Counted from the stretch's first letter, positions 1-10,520 are shown. The stretch: 64,000 nucleotides of DNA from JBBSUQ01 sp964389755 (GCA_964389755.1 CAYMEW010000019.1:1-64000); one strand, 5' to 3'. Notes: generated by a model from the sequence alone, not told the origin. Numbers and translations: made by a program.

Positions 1-75
1 ATATTAAATTTTAATATTTAAGGGAAACAGCGAATTGCTTCTTCCCTGAAAACAGGTATGCAAACGTATGTTTTG

Positions 76-108
76 ACAAAAACCCCGGCCTGAGACCGGG
101 GCTTTCAG
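76..108 (-). terminator. Rho-independent terminator of the T9SS cargo gene
   Basis: On the minus strand a GC-rich hairpin (CCCCGG paired with CCGGGG at 96-101 and 83-88) is followed by a run of five T (complement of the A run at 78-82). It lies about 20 bases downstream of the stop at 126 and should end transcription of that gene. Bases 1-75 are AT-rich and show no gene that I can support. Confidence 0.75.
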
Positions 109-125
109 AGATTCATTGAAATACT

Positions 126-1868
126 TTAGTCCCGAACGATCTGTTTTACCTTCGTACCATCGCGACTTTCCAGACGCAGGTAATAGATTCCTGCCGGAAG
201 ATCCGAAAGATCAAGCCTGTAATTGTTTCCCTTTCCGGGAAGAGAACCCTGGCACACTTGCTGCCCGAGGTTGTTAGTAAGTACAAACTGATTCCCGGCA
301 TATTCTTCGGAATACATCATGTGTAAGTTCCCGGAAGTTGGGTTCGGGGCCACCTCAAATTGACCTGACGGCACCTCATCAACACGTAGTCTTTTGAACG
401 CATCGGGACCGTCAATGTCGCAGGGCGATACTTCGACATATAACTCATGTTCCATTTCCCACTGGACTCCGTTGGGAGAAACTCCTGGAATATCTACCAC
501 CGCGGTAATTTGGCTTTCAGAAATTGAAGGAATGTCGGCCTGGTTGCTCGTGAAGCACCCACTCGCTTCGGCTACGGCAAATCCCATATCCGTTTGTCCG
601 AAGTCCAGGCAAAACAAACCGTATCTGTAATTAGGCGCCATAAATGCGAGGCTCGCAATTCCATCGTCACTCACGAAGGGACAGATCAATTCCTGTTCAA
701 AGATGTAGGGATGTTCTCCGGAAAATGTCGATAACAGACCTCCCCCGTGATTGTAAAAGCCGGGAGACGGCCGGTCGTATACGATGTAATTTGCCGTGTT
801 GCCCGGAGCATTGAACTTCGAAAAGCGCGCAATCCACAACTGGCTGTTTTGGTCTCCGGCAGGATATGTCCGGAAAAGTCCTGCAGCGATCAGTTCATCG
901 CCCCCCATGTCCAACAAGCGGAAACCGGCCGCATTCGTTTGTCCGTAAGACGGGTCGAGTTCGAGGTAATACTGATCGGTGATGCTTGCCGAAGCTGGTG
1001 AAGAACCTACTTCGATCAATGTGATCTGCGGGTTGTGAACAACGCTGTTATTGGACATTAGCCAGAGCCAGTTACCATTCGGGCCCGATTCGTAAACGGC
1101 TGAGACACCGTCGTGCTCTGAGTTCGTGGATTCGAAAGACAGGTCATTGAGCAAATTTCCGGAATAATCAAAAAATGCCGCAAGAACGCCCTGTTGCTGA
1201 GTACCAAAACTTCCGGTAAAGCTGATGGAACCTGTTACGAAAAGTCCGCCGTCAACTTCAACGATGTCATTAACAGATGAATGATCCAGTGAATTTCCGT
1301 AAATAGAGCGGATCCAGTTTACCCCGAGCGAGGGGTCGAGTTCCATAAGCAGCCCCGTGGAACTCGAAAGCGGGAATCCGGCAGAAGGATCGGCATCAGC
1401 AAAGCCTCCCAAATAATACATATCCGTCGCCTGACTGTAAATAATATTGGTACCGAAATTACTACCACTCACATTATAGGTAGCTAATGCGATCGTCGCG
1501 CCCGAACCGATATCAAGTACGGCCACAAAGATCTCGCGATTGCCACTGGCTTCTGTGTAGCCGGTAACGGCAAACTCTCCCGGCCTCCCGATTGTCAGAT
1601 CAAGCAAACGATCGTCCGGTGAGATATTCAGGCGTTGCTGCCAGATCAGGTTTCCGTTGATGTCCATTTTAAGGATGTGCATATCCGTCTGATTCGAAGA
1701 ATTATCGAATACGGTGCCGGCTGCTAAAAAGGTGCCCTCATCTTCATTGAATTCAATCGAATAATGATTAAAATCGAGGTGGTCAAAAAAATAGGTTCTG
1801 AAGTGCTGCCCGTAAGCGTTTGCGGCAACAACCAATAAAACGAGATTCATTAAAAAAATCTTTTTCAT
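126..1868 (-). CDS. Secreted protein with T9SS type A sorting domain (580 aa)
   Basis: The protein begins with a signal peptide (MKKIFLMNLVLLVVAANAYG, cleavage near residue 20) and ends with a type A T9SS sorting domain over about the last 75 residues: a VAPNPTSG motif, then an LPAGIYYLRL motif and a basic C-terminal tail. It should be exported by Sec, moved across the outer membrane by T9SS, and then anchored or released. The middle part has repeated segments with DINGNLIW-like motifs, typical of secreted Bacteroidota proteins with beta-propeller-like repeats and no known enzyme activity. No catalytic motif was seen. It is a single gene with its own terminator. The exact function is unknown; export by T9SS is the firm part of the call. 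Confidence 0.85.
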   Translation of the reverse strand: MKKIFLMNLVLLVVAANAYGQHFRTYFFDHLDFNHYSIEFNEDEGTFLAAGTVFDNSSNQTDMHILKMDINGNLIWQQRLNISPDDRLLDLTIGRPGEFAVTGYTEASGNREIFVAVLDIGSGATIALATYNVSGSNFGTNIIYSQATDMYYLGGFADADPSAGFPLSSSTGLLMELDPSLGVNWIRSIYGNSLDHSSVNDIVEVDGGLFVTGSISFTGSFGTQQQGVLAAFFDYSGNLLNDLSFESTNSEHDGVSAVYESGPNGNWLWLMSNNSVVHNPQITLIEVGSSPASASITDQYYLELDPSYGQTNAAGFRLLDMGGDELIAAGLFRTYPAGDQNSQLWIARFSKFNAPGNTANYIVYDRPSPGFYNHGGGLLSTFSGEHPYIFEQELICPFVSDDGIASLAFMAPNYRYGLFCLDFGQTDMGFAVAEASGCFTSNQADIPSISESQITAVVDIPGVSPNGVQWEMEHELYVEVSPCDIDGPDAFKRLRVDEVPSGQFEVAPNPTSGNLHMMYSEEYAGNQFVLTNNLGQQVCQGSLPGKGNNYRLDLSDLPAGIYYLRLESRDGTKVKQIVRD

Positions 1869-2080
1869 AGCAATAGTGTTTTAAATGAATAATGAGAAAA
1901 GCCTGCTGCAGCGACCTTTCAAACTGATTCCGGAACTTCAAATTAAGCAGGGCATTTCAAAATCCCAAAAAATTAGTCTTAATTTTACAGTTTTATTTTT
2001 TACTGTTATTTTTAACACAGTACAAACTTTTGCGTTTCGTTCACGTTAAAGGAAGTGTTCGAACATTGATTTAAATACGC

Positions 2081-2482
2081 ATGGATCCTGCAGTTCTTCA
2101 TTCGGAAATACGGTTCAAAACTTCCCGCAGCGGCGGAAGCGGCGGGCAGAACGTGAATAAAGTGTCCACAAAGGTGGAATTGAATTTCCACGTTTCAGAC
2201 TCCGCTTACCTGGATGATGCTCAAAAGGAAATGATTTGTCGCAGACTGTCGGCACGACTAACGAACGAAGGTGTTTTGCAGATCATCGCACAAAGTGAAC
2301 GAAGCCAGTTGGCTAATAAACGCCTCGCACTTGCGCGCTTCGACGAATTGATCGCATCGGCTCTTAAACCGGTCAAAAAACGAAAAACAACGCGTATTTC
2401 AAAAGCCGTCAAAGAAAAACGGCTAGCAGCAAAAAAGAAACGCTCGGAGCTCAAGCAACAACGGCGCGAGGACTCCTTCTAA
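2081..2482 (+). CDS. arfB: Alternative ribosome-rescue factor ArfB (peptidyl-tRNA hydrolase, 133 aa)
   Basis: This is a short class-I release-factor-like protein. It has the catalytic GGQ motif in SGGSGGQNVNKVSTKVEL at about residues 18-36, but lacks the codon-recognition domains of RF1 and RF2. The C-terminus is very basic (VKKRKTTRISKAVKEKRLAAKKKR), the tail that in ArfB/YaeJ binds the empty mRNA channel of stalled ribosomes. Length fits the family (about 140 aa in E. coli). The reaction is hydrolysis of peptidyl-tRNA on ribosomes stalled without a stop codon. It is a lone plus-strand gene facing the giant adhesin gene, with a likely terminator just downstream. Confidence 0.93.
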   Translation: MDPAVLHSEIRFKTSRSGGSGGQNVNKVSTKVELNFHVSDSAYLDDAQKEMICRRLSARLTNEGVLQIIAQSERSQLANKRLALARFDELIASALKPVKKRKTTRISKAVKEKRLAAKKKRSELKQQRREDSF

Positions 2483-2489
2483 AACACAA

Positions 2490-2528
2490 ACAGGCACCGC
2501 CTTTCGACAGATGCCTGCTTGCTCTTTT
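2490..2528 (+). terminator. Likely terminator after arfB
   Basis: An inverted repeat (CAGGCA at 2491-2496, TGCCTG at 2512-2517) is followed by a T-rich stretch. It sits between the convergent arfB and giant adhesin genes. The stem is short and the T run is interrupted. Confidence 0.45.
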
Positions 2529-2546
2529 ACTTCGTATGAAAAGCGG

Positions 2547-5500
2547 CTAACGGAGCAGGTTGATGTGGCCAACGGCCGTTTTTCGCTCGTCGCTCGCCCG
2601 CGTCTTAAATTCGATTTTCCAGGTATACACACCTTCCATAACGATCTTCCCCATATAGGTTCCGTCCCACCCGATCGACGCATCATGCGATTCGAAAATG
2701 AGTTCTCCCCAACGATCGAAGATCAACAGTGTGAAATCGTACGGATCGAAACCGCTGTAAAAAACGGGTTGAAACGTTTGGTTGAACTGATCGTTATCCG
2801 GCGTAAAGGTGTTCGGGATATAATAAATAAGTTCTTCCTCCACACTGATCTCGCGATATGCCGTATCCGAACATCCCATCGGTGAAAGTGCAACTAGCAT
2901 CACTTCGTACGTTCCACTATTTTCCGGGAAGGTATGTGTCGGATCAACTGCCACCGACGAACTGCCGTCATCGAAGAATGTCCACTGATATTCCGTGGCA
3001 TTCAGCGAGGTGTTGAACATCGTACTCGTGAGACTATTAGTGCTCAGCGTTGCCGGAGAGGGGTTGAAAGAAGCCACGGGATTTGCTTCGACACAGATCA
3101 CATTCGCATCAGTTAAGGTTGCCGTACAACCGTCGGTGGAAGTCACGGTCAGACTGACGTCGTAACATCCGGCATCGGTAAAAATATGTTCAAACGGACC
3201 GCAACCGTTGTAAATGCTGCCGTCGCTAAAGGCCCAGTTACAGTCTGCCGCATTTGCCGTTGTCCCGTTAAATCGCACTGCCAACGGCGCGCATCCTTCT
3301 GTGACGTTGGAAACGTAAGTCGGTTGCGGCAGCGGGTTAACGGTCACAGTGACATCATCAGTTCCGCTACAACCTCCCGCAATCGTTCCGGTCACGGTGT
3401 AGGTCGTTGTTGCCAAAGGCGCAAACGGTGCAGCATTTGCAACACCGTTATCCCAGTTGTAGTTCGTGGCACCGCTACCTGAAAGAACCACCTGGTCTCC
3501 GGCGCAGATTGTCAAATCATTACCTGCAAAAACAACCGGGTTCGCGATTTCGGTTACATCTACCTGGTCACTGTTCTGACAGCCGTTTGCATCCGTCCCG
3601 ATAACCGTGTAAGTAGTAGTTCCTGTCGGTGCTATAAATGCTACGCCATCTCCGATATTGTTATCCCAGGTATAGCTGACAGCGCCGGAACCGCTCAGGG
3701 TAACGGCTGTGCCCTCACAAACTGTTTGGTCGGCTCCGGCATTCACTGCGGGAAGCGGGTTCATGGTCACATCGGCCGGGTCGTTGTCGGTACATCCGTT
3801 TACATCCGTGACAGTCAGTGTAAAAGTCGTCGTACCTGCAAGCGGGTTGAATGCAATTCCGTCGTTCGCACCGTTATCCCAGGTAAAAACAAATGGTCCG
3901 TTCCCGGTCGCAGAACCGCTCAGTGTAACCGGCACATTCTCACACACAGTCTGATCGGCGCCCGCATCTGCAACAGGCAGGTCATTGACAGTAACTGTTA
4001 GCTGATCTGAATTCTGGCAGCCATTCGCATCGGTTCCTGTTACTATATAATTCGTTGTCGATCCGGGTGTGAAGGCAATACCGTCGGCTACGCCATTGTC
4101 CCAACTGTAAGAATCGGCACCGGAGCCCGCAAGCGTAACCTGGAAACCGGAACATACCTGCTGATCAGGACCTGCAACTACATTCGGGAGCGCGTTCACA
4201 GTCAGAATAACCTGGTCCGTATTCTGACAGCCATTCACATCCGTTCCCGTTACGGTATAGCTGTTTGTAGCGGCCGGCGTAAATGCGGTACCGTCCGTGA
4301 TTCCGTTATTCCATGTATAAGTGTTTGCCCCGGACCCGCTCAGAGTGGCCTGATCTCCTGCGCAAATGGCAAAATCAGTCCCGGCATCAACAGGTGGTAA
4401 TGCGTTTACCAAAACATCCGTCGCATCGGTATTCTGACAGCCGTTGGCATCCGTTCCGGTCACGGTATACGTTACTGTTCCGACAGGTTGGGTAAAAGCC
4501 GTTCCGTCCGTAATGCCATTATCCCAGTTAAATGAAAACGGTCCGTTCCCGGTCGCGGAACCTGTTAGTGTAAGCGGATTATTGTCGCAGACCTGCACAT
4601 CCGCTCCGGCATTTACAAGTGGCAGGGAATTAACTGTGAGGGTCAGTTGACCAATATTCTGACATCCGTTCGCATCCGTTCCGGTTACGGTATAAGTATT
4701 TGTTGTTGTGGGCGTGAATGCAACTCCATCCGTTACACCGTTGGTCCATGTATAGCTAACTGCACCCGAAGCGTTGAGTGTAGCCTGATCTCCGGTACAC
4801 ACTGCGAAATCGTTGCCAGCATTCACAGCCGGAAGCGGATTTACGGTGATGTTCACCTGGTCGGTACTCTGACAGCCGTTCGCATCCGTTCCTGTTACCG
4901 TATAGGAATTGGTAGCAGCCGGCGTAAATGCCGTTCCGTCCGTAACGCCGTTATTCCATGTGTAGCTAACGGCTCCGGAACCGTTCAGGGTCGCCTGATC
5001 ACCGGTACAAACAGCAAAGTCCGACCCCGCGTTCACCGCCGGCAGCGGATTCACGGTTACATCGACAACATCACTGTTCACACAGCCATTTGCGTCGGTT
5101 CCGCTAACTGTATAAGTGATCGTTCCGACGGCCTGGCTAAATGGTACGCCGTTCGTTACCCCGTTATCCCATACATAGGTGGAAGCCCCGGATGCCGTAA
5201 GGGTAATGGTCGCTGGCGTACACAGGGCCTGATCCGTGCCTGCATTGACGTTCGGCAGTGCGTGAACAACCAGGGTGACATTCGAAATGCTGTCACAGCC
5301 GGTTGCCGAAGTGAAAGTTTGCGAATATGTCCCGGCCGTACTTTGAGATACGCCGTGAATAAGAATTGATTGTCCCTGGCAGATCTCTTCGTTAAAATTA
5401 GCGGTGATCACCGAATTTTCAGTGACCGTAAAATTGCCGGAAGTTGCCGAACAACCGAATGAATTCGTAACCGTTACGTTAATCGGGTTGTCCGCTATGG

Positions 5501-8500
5501 TTACATCGCTTGTAGCAGTCACATCTCCCGTACTCCAGTTGTAGGTAGTATAGGTCTGACTTGTTGAAAGTGTCGCCGAAAAACCTTCGCAGTATTCTGT
5601 TGGGCCGTTGATTACCGGGTTTGGATTGGGGTTCACCGTAACGGAGACCTGGTCGGTATTCTGACAGCCATTGGCGTCAGTTCCTGTAACCGTATAAACA
5701 ACGGTACCGACAGCCTGGGTAAAGGAAACTCCGTCCGAAATGCCGTTATTCCAGGTATAGGAAACGGCTCCGCTGCCTGAAAGGGTAACCGGAGTTCCGT
5801 CGCAAACCGTTTGGTCCGATCCGGCATTCACCGCGGGAAGAGGATTCACCGTTACGATCGCCTGATCCGTATCCTGACAACCGTTGGCATCCGTGCCGGT
5901 CACCATATAAGTAGTTGTGGACGCAGGTGTGAAAGAAACTCCGTCCGTTACTCCATTGTTCCAGGTAAGCGTCGGTGCACCCGAACCGTTCAGTGTAACA
6001 ACTGCTCCCGCACAAACAACCTGATCCGGTCCTGCGGTGATCGCGGGCAACGGATTCACTGTCACGTCCACCTGGTCGGTATTCTGACAGCCGTTTGCAT
6101 CCGTTCCGGTAAGCGTGTACGTAAGTGTTCCCACAGCCGGCGTGAAGGCGACTCCGTCGCTTACACCGTTATCCCAACTGTAGTTCGTTGCACCCGAACC
6201 CGAAAGGGTTACGGCAACACCGTCACACACCACCTGATTTGCCCCCGCATTCACATTCGGAAGCGAATTAACGGTGATCGTAAGCTGGTCGAATCCGGTA
6301 CAGCCGTTTATATCCGTTCCGGTCGCGGTATAGGTCGTGGTCGTAGCGGGACTTACCGAAAAGTTATTTCCCGCTCCCAGGCCGTTGTTCCAGGAATAAG
6401 AAACGCCTCCGGATGCCGTAAGTATAACGGACTCACCTGCACAGATAGTCTGGTCGGCTCCTGCATTGATCGGTGCGGAAGGTAGTACCATTACGGTTAC
6501 CTGATCGGAATTCTGACAGCCGTTCGCATCGGTTCCGTTTACCGTATATGTTGTTGTGGAAGCGGGTACAAAACTGGCTCCGTCATTCACGCCATTATCC
6601 CAGTTGTATGATACTGCTCCGGAGCCGGAAAGTGTCACTGCTCCGCCGATACATACAGACTGATCCGGCCCTGCGGAAACAGTTGGAAGCGGATTGACAG
6701 TCACGTCGACCTGGTCGGTATTCTGACAGCCATTCGCATCTGTACCCGTTACAGTGTAAGTAGTCATGCCAATAGTTGGCGTAAATGCAGTTCCGTTCGT
6801 AACACCGTTATTCCAGATATAAGTGCTTGCGCCCGAACCGTTCAATGTAACGCTTGTATTCTGACAAACCGTCTGATCCGCACCCGCATTCACAAGCGGT
6901 AATGCATTCACGTTAATAACCAGCTGGTCGGAACCGGTACAGCCGTTTGCATCCGTTCCTGTTACCGTGTAGCTTGTCGTACCGGCAGGGCTTACCGAAA
7001 AGTTATTTCCGGCTCCCAGCCCGTTATTCCAGGTATAAGACACTGCTCCGGTAGCTGAAAGCGTTGCCGATTGTCCTGCGCATATCGTCTGATCCGGACC
7101 TGCATTAACGGGTGTGGCATTCAAAACCGTCACCGTAACCTGGTCTGTATTCTGGCAGCCATTTGCATCCGTTCCGTTAACCGTGTAAACGGTCGTCGTA
7201 GCAGGTGTAAAGGACACTCCATCGCTTATTCCGTTATTCCAGGAATAGGACGTTGCACCTGAAGCGGATAAAGTGACCGACCCACCGATGCAGACAGCCT
7301 GATCCGGGCCAGCGTTTACGGCAGGAAGTGCGTTCACTGTAATGTTTACCTGATCCATTGAAGAGCATCCTGCAACCGAGGTTCCAGTGACGGTGTAAGT
7401 AACCGTTCCGACCGGCTGTGCAAACGAAATTCCATTTGTCACACCATTGTCCCAGGAATACGAATTCGCTCCGCTTCCGTTAAGCGTTACATTCACACCG
7501 TCGCATACTGACTGATCGGTACCCGCATTTACAGTTGGCAAAGGATTTACGGTAACCTGTACGATGTCTGTATTGCTACAGCCGGTTGCCGTTGTTGTTC
7601 CGGTAACCGTATATGTAGTTGTTCCGACACCCGGAGTAAAAGCCACACCGTTTGCCGCACCGTTGTTCCAAGAATAGCTATCCGCTCCGGAGCCTGAAAG
7701 TGTAATTGCCGTACCTTCGCACACGACCTGATCTGCACCGGCGTTCACTGTCGGAAGTGCATTGATCGTGATATCGAATGTTTCAGTTCCTGCACAGGTC
7801 GGGCCGGGACTGGTATACGTCACCGTATAAGTTCCGGGCGTGGAAGCAGCGAGGTTGATCACACCGGTTGATCCGTTAATGGATAGTCCGGCAGCAGAGC
7901 TGAACGAACCTCCCGAAATTCCCGTGATCACAGGTGAAGGATTTGCGGCATCCGCACAATAGGAAGCGGACGGATACGTGAACGAAGCATCCTGTACACC
8001 GGTAAAAGTCCCGGAAATCAATTTCGGACAACCGTTATTATCCGTTACGGTAAAAGACCAGTTGTCTCCATCCTGCAAGCCTGAGATGACAATGGTTCCG
8101 CCACTGGCAGCCGTTGTATTATTAAAAGAGGCTCCTGCCGGGCTTAAGCCGCTTGCCGTGTAATTACCACCGTAAAATTCCGGATATCCTCCATTTAAAG
8201 TAACGCTTGCCGTTCCGGCATAACAATCCTGCGCAACGGTCGGAACGATCGGGTTGAGGTATTGAATTTCCACGGTTTGGGAAGGATCCAGTTCATAACA
8301 ATCGGGGTTGTAAGTTACCGAACTCAGCGAACCAAAGGTCATCGGAACAACATAAAAAGTTTGATCCGTAAGTGTTCCAAGCGAAGCCAGGAACGGATCG
8401 GCTGAACCGCCGTTATTGAGCAGGTTGAAATTCGAAAGGTCGATGTACCCGACATAACACGGGTCCGTCCCCGGGTCCACGCCGGAGCCGTAAACTGTCG

Positions 8501-10517
8501 GCGGACAACTGTAAACAAGGTATCCGAGCCCGGGATCATTGCCGGGAGCTATCGCCGGAATGGACCAGTCATTGTTCGATGTCACGGTGATATCGTCCTG
8601 GTCGCACAGTATAAAATTCGTGATGCCGTCTCCGTTCTGTGTGGCACTGATCGTACCTGCCTCGTCGGGAGGCGTGGCCAGCGGATTGGTATAGTTCACG
8701 CTGATCTCACAGGAAGGAAGAGCGGAAAAGTAAGCATGAACGGAGCATCCGGCTCCGTCGGCATCGGTACCGGTCAAGGTAAAGCTGGCCGGGGATGAAA
8801 AGGGATACGAATCTGCAATAACCTGATTTCCCTGGCAATCTTCCACGATCAGGTTACCGCTTCCGGGTGCATCTGTAAATTCTACGGTTCCGGTTGTGAC
8901 CAGTTCGTTTTCACAGTTATTGATCTCGTATAGTACATTGAGGTTGTTCAGGTTGCAGGCGGGGCAACCGGCTGTTCCCGGTGCATTGACGATGAAGCAA
9001 ACCGTGGTGTCATAGGTACAACCGAATTCGTCGGTAGCCTCGTACGTGTAACAGGCTGTTCCGCTACTTGCAGGCTGAACGGTGATCGAATTTCCGGAAC
9101 TCGCAATGATCGACGGATCAGGCTGCCAGTTACTACTGGTAATGGAAGGCGTGTACGTGTAATTGGAGGGGAGCGCAGAATTGTCAAAGGACATGCTCCA
9201 CCCGAAAATATAACCGTCATCGATTCCAAGATTATCGGTAATCTTCAGGGTCCAGTTCCCGTTCATCGGACAGCCGACGAGGTTGTTGAAGGACTGAACA
9301 GGCTGATAAGTCCCCGGTGCTTTTGAATTTCCCGCAGGCGTACCGGCCGTAACTGTCGGAGCGTTTACAAGCAAGGTTGTTGCAAAATTGTCAAAACAAT
9401 AGGTGAATCCTGTTCCCGGACCGGGACCGGTATCGATCGGGTCGCCAAGATACGTTCCTCCACCTCCGGGGTATGCTTTGAGTATGGCGGACTGACCATT
9501 CGGACAGATAATTTCCAACTGGAGATCACCCAGGTAGGAATGCTCCATGTCCACGCATATTTCCTCCAGTTGTGTGGCGGTTGTGAGCGTTTGTCCCTGC
9601 GCAAAGCAATCCACCGGGATAAATGTCTCATACGAAACACCTGAACCATCGGGCAGATAGGTCAGTCCTGCAATCGGCGGAGAACAATCCAACTGGATGG
9701 TCGTGGGTGCTACCACTCCTGTAAGGGTATTCGTTTCCCCCAGACAAATGGAAGGCAATGTAGCGGAAGTTCCCGAAAATACCGGATCGTCGGACACACG
9801 CACGTATATTTCGACATCGTTGTTGTTCACACATCCTTCAATATCCGAAATGTAAATATCCAGGTCATAGATGCCCGGACTTGTGTAGGTATGACTGGCA
9901 GTTTGCCCGCTCCCCGTTCCACCGTCGCCGAAGTTCCAGGTAAACGAGGAGGTAGCGTCGGACTGTGTATATGCCGTATTGTTTTGCGGATAAGCGCCCG
10001 TACCGGTAAAACTGACATTGTCCCCGGGACATACGTCCACGTAAAGTGCCCCGGTCGTTGCGGGAACAGACGAACCGAGACTTGCAATGATGGACTGGCA
10101 GGGATTGGTACATGAAATTCCGGCGATAAATCCCGTAGCGGTACCACTCGCATTGCTGGTAAAAACGAGAGTCAGGCAGCCCGAGGGATTTGTTCCCTGT
10201 GCAATTCCGGGTCCGACAACTCCTGTATACACACCCAGGGTGGGTGCAGCGGCAGATGTTCCATTGTAAACGGTCAGAAAATCAAACCCGTTTTCAAGGT
10301 CAAAGGTGGTAAAGTTCAAAACGACCTGGGCACCGGGTGTGGACGGGCAAAATGTATAGGTTATGTTTTGACTGTTTCCGTAATTTCCCGTTCCTCCCGG
10401 ATCGAGCAGGTTACCGGCGCATCCGCTTCCGGAACCATTGGTCATGGAAATATTTTGTCCGAACGTGTAACCGAAACCAACGATCATCACGCTCAAAAGC
10501 AGCATTTTCTTCATCAT
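2547..10517 (-). CDS. Giant secreted repeat protein with gliding-motility-type C-terminal domain (2656 aa)
   Basis: A very large multidomain surface protein. In order: signal peptide (about 1-20); a CUB-like domain (about 22-135, with FDFLTVYNG); a PKD domain (about 185-245, with WNFGDGG); a proprotein-convertase P-like domain (about 305-455, ending in GYIFGWSMSFD); an unassigned Cys-rich region; about 19 tandem Ig-like repeats of 70-80 residues (about 920-2400), each opening with VNAGxDQxVC and closing with TVTGTDANGCxNTDQVxVTVN; two PKD-like domains; and a CHU_C / gliding-motility-associated C-terminal domain (about 2560-2656, with NTFTPDNDQFNQTF and FDRWGELIFE). The last domain is a T9SS type B sorting signal, so the protein is predicted to be exported to the cell surface as an adhesin or matrix protein. 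It lies only 3 bases after a small secreted protein gene, so they are probably co-transcribed. Confidence 0.92.
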   Translation of the reverse strand: MMKKMLLLSVMIVGFGYTFGQNISMTNGSGSGCAGNLLDPGGTGNYGNSQNITYTFCPSTPGAQVVLNFTTFDLENGFDFLTVYNGTSAAAPTLGVYTGVVGPGIAQGTNPSGCLTLVFTSNASGTATGFIAGISCTNPCQSIIASLGSSVPATTGALYVDVCPGDNVSFTGTGAYPQNNTAYTQSDATSSFTWNFGDGGTGSGQTASHTYTSPGIYDLDIYISDIEGCVNNNDVEIYVRVSDDPVFSGTSATLPSICLGETNTLTGVVAPTTIQLDCSPPIAGLTYLPDGSGVSYETFIPVDCFAQGQTLTTATQLEEICVDMEHSYLGDLQLEIICPNGQSAILKAYPGGGGTYLGDPIDTGPGPGTGFTYCFDNFATTLLVNAPTVTAGTPAGNSKAPGTYQPVQSFNNLVGCPMNGNWTLKITDNLGIDDGYIFGWSMSFDNSALPSNYTYTPSITSSNWQPDPSIIASSGNSITVQPASSGTACYTYEATDEFGCTYDTTVCFIVNAPGTAGCPACNLNNLNVLYEINNCENELVTTGTVEFTDAPGSGNLIVEDCQGNQVIADSYPFSSPASFTLTGTDADGAGCSVHAYFSALPSCEISVNYTNPLATPPDEAGTISATQNGDGITNFILCDQDDITVTSNNDWSIPAIAPGNDPGLGYLVYSCPPTVYGSGVDPGTDPCYVGYIDLSNFNLLNNGGSADPFLASLGTLTDQTFYVVPMTFGSLSSVTYNPDCYELDPSQTVEIQYLNPIVPTVAQDCYAGTASVTLNGGYPEFYGGNYTASGLSPAGASFNNTTAASGGTIVISGLQDGDNWSFTVTDNNGCPKLISGTFTGVQDASFTYPSASYCADAANPSPVITGISGGSFSSAAGLSINGSTGVINLAASTPGTYTVTYTSPGPTCAGTETFDITINALPTVNAGADQVVCEGTAITLSGSGADSYSWNNGAANGVAFTPGVGTTTYTVTGTTTATGCSNTDIVQVTVNPLPTVNAGTDQSVCDGVNVTLNGSGANSYSWDNGVTNGISFAQPVGTVTYTVTGTSVAGCSSMDQVNITVNALPAVNAGPDQAVCIGGSVTLSASGATSYSWNNGISDGVSFTPATTTVYTVNGTDANGCQNTDQVTVTVLNATPVNAGPDQTICAGQSATLSATGAVSYTWNNGLGAGNNFSVSPAGTTSYTVTGTDANGCTGSDQLVINVNALPLVNAGADQTVCQNTSVTLNGSGASTYIWNNGVTNGTAFTPTIGMTTYTVTGTDANGCQNTDQVDVTVNPLPTVSAGPDQSVCIGGAVTLSGSGAVSYNWDNGVNDGASFVPASTTTYTVNGTDANGCQNSDQVTVMVLPSAPINAGADQTICAGESVILTASGGVSYSWNNGLGAGNNFSVSPATTTTYTATGTDINGCTGFDQLTITVNSLPNVNAGANQVVCDGVAVTLSGSGATNYSWDNGVSDGVAFTPAVGTLTYTLTGTDANGCQNTDQVDVTVNPLPAITAGPDQVVCAGAVVTLNGSGAPTLTWNNGVTDGVSFTPASTTTYMVTGTDANGCQDTDQAIVTVNPLPAVNAGSDQTVCDGTPVTLSGSGAVSYTWNNGISDGVSFTQAVGTVVYTVTGTDANGCQNTDQVSVTVNPNPNPVINGPTEYCEGFSATLSTSQTYTTYNWSTGDVTATSDVTIADNPINVTVTNSFGCSATSGNFTVTENSVITANFNEEICQGQSILIHGVSQSTAGTYSQTFTSATGCDSISNVTLVVHALPNVNAGTDQALCTPATITLTASGASTYVWDNGVTNGVPFSQAVGTITYTVSGTDANGCVNSDVVDVTVNPLPAVNAGSDFAVCTGDQATLNGSGAVSYTWNNGVTDGTAFTPAATNSYTVTGTDANGCQSTDQVNITVNPLPAVNAGNDFAVCTGDQATLNASGAVSYTWTNGVTDGVAFTPTTTNTYTVTGTDANGCQNIGQLTLTVNSLPLVNAGADVQVCDNNPLTLTGSATGNGPFSFNWDNGITDGTAFTQPVGTVTYTVTGTDANGCQNTDATDVLVNALPPVDAGTDFAICAGDQATLSGSGANTYTWNNGITDGTAFTPAATNSYTVTGTDVNGCQNTDQVILTVNALPNVVAGPDQQVCSGFQVTLAGSGADSYSWDNGVADGIAFTPGSTTNYIVTGTDANGCQNSDQLTVTVNDLPVADAGADQTVCENVPVTLSGSATGNGPFVFTWDNGANDGIAFNPLAGTTTFTLTVTDVNGCTDNDPADVTMNPLPAVNAGADQTVCEGTAVTLSGSGAVSYTWDNNIGDGVAFIAPTGTTTYTVIGTDANGCQNSDQVDVTEIANPVVFAGNDLTICAGDQVVLSGSGATNYNWDNGVANAAPFAPLATTTYTVTGTIAGGCSGTDDVTVTVNPLPQPTYVSNVTEGCAPLAVRFNGTTANAADCNWAFSDGSIYNGCGPFEHIFTDAGCYDVSLTVTSTDGCTATLTDANVICVEANPVASFNPSPATLSTNSLTSTMFNTSLNATEYQWTFFDDGSSSVAVDPTHTFPENSGTYEVMLVALSPMGCSDTAYREISVEEELIYYIPNTFTPDNDQFNQTFQPVFYSGFDPYDFTLLIFDRWGELIFESHDASIGWDGTYMGKIVMEGVYTWKIEFKTRASDERKTAVGHINLLR
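3320..7765 (-). repeat. Tandem Ig-like repeat array inside the giant adhesin gene
   Basis: About 19 coding repeats of roughly 220-235 bases are visible, each with the same plus-strand landmarks (ttctgacagccgtt-like and cgttaccgtata-like blocks). They are interrupted around 5260-5640 by two divergent units (encoding INGPTEYCEG and NEEICQGQS). The repeats are similar but not identical in DNA, so the array is old or under diversification. It is prone to recombination and to mis-assembly from short reads. Confidence 0.9.
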
Positions 10518-10520
10518 GAT

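Noticed and set aside
4647..5369. Long plus-strand open frame (240 codons) opposite the giant adhesin, and several similar ones
   Set aside because: They follow from the repeat structure of the minus-strand gene; composition is Arg/Cys/Ser-rich and repeats in step with the Ig-like units. No start or family support.
3320..7765. Regular repeats that might look like a CRISPR array
   Set aside because: Repeats are about 220 bases, imperfect, in frame and encode Ig-like domains; no short identical repeats with unique spacers.
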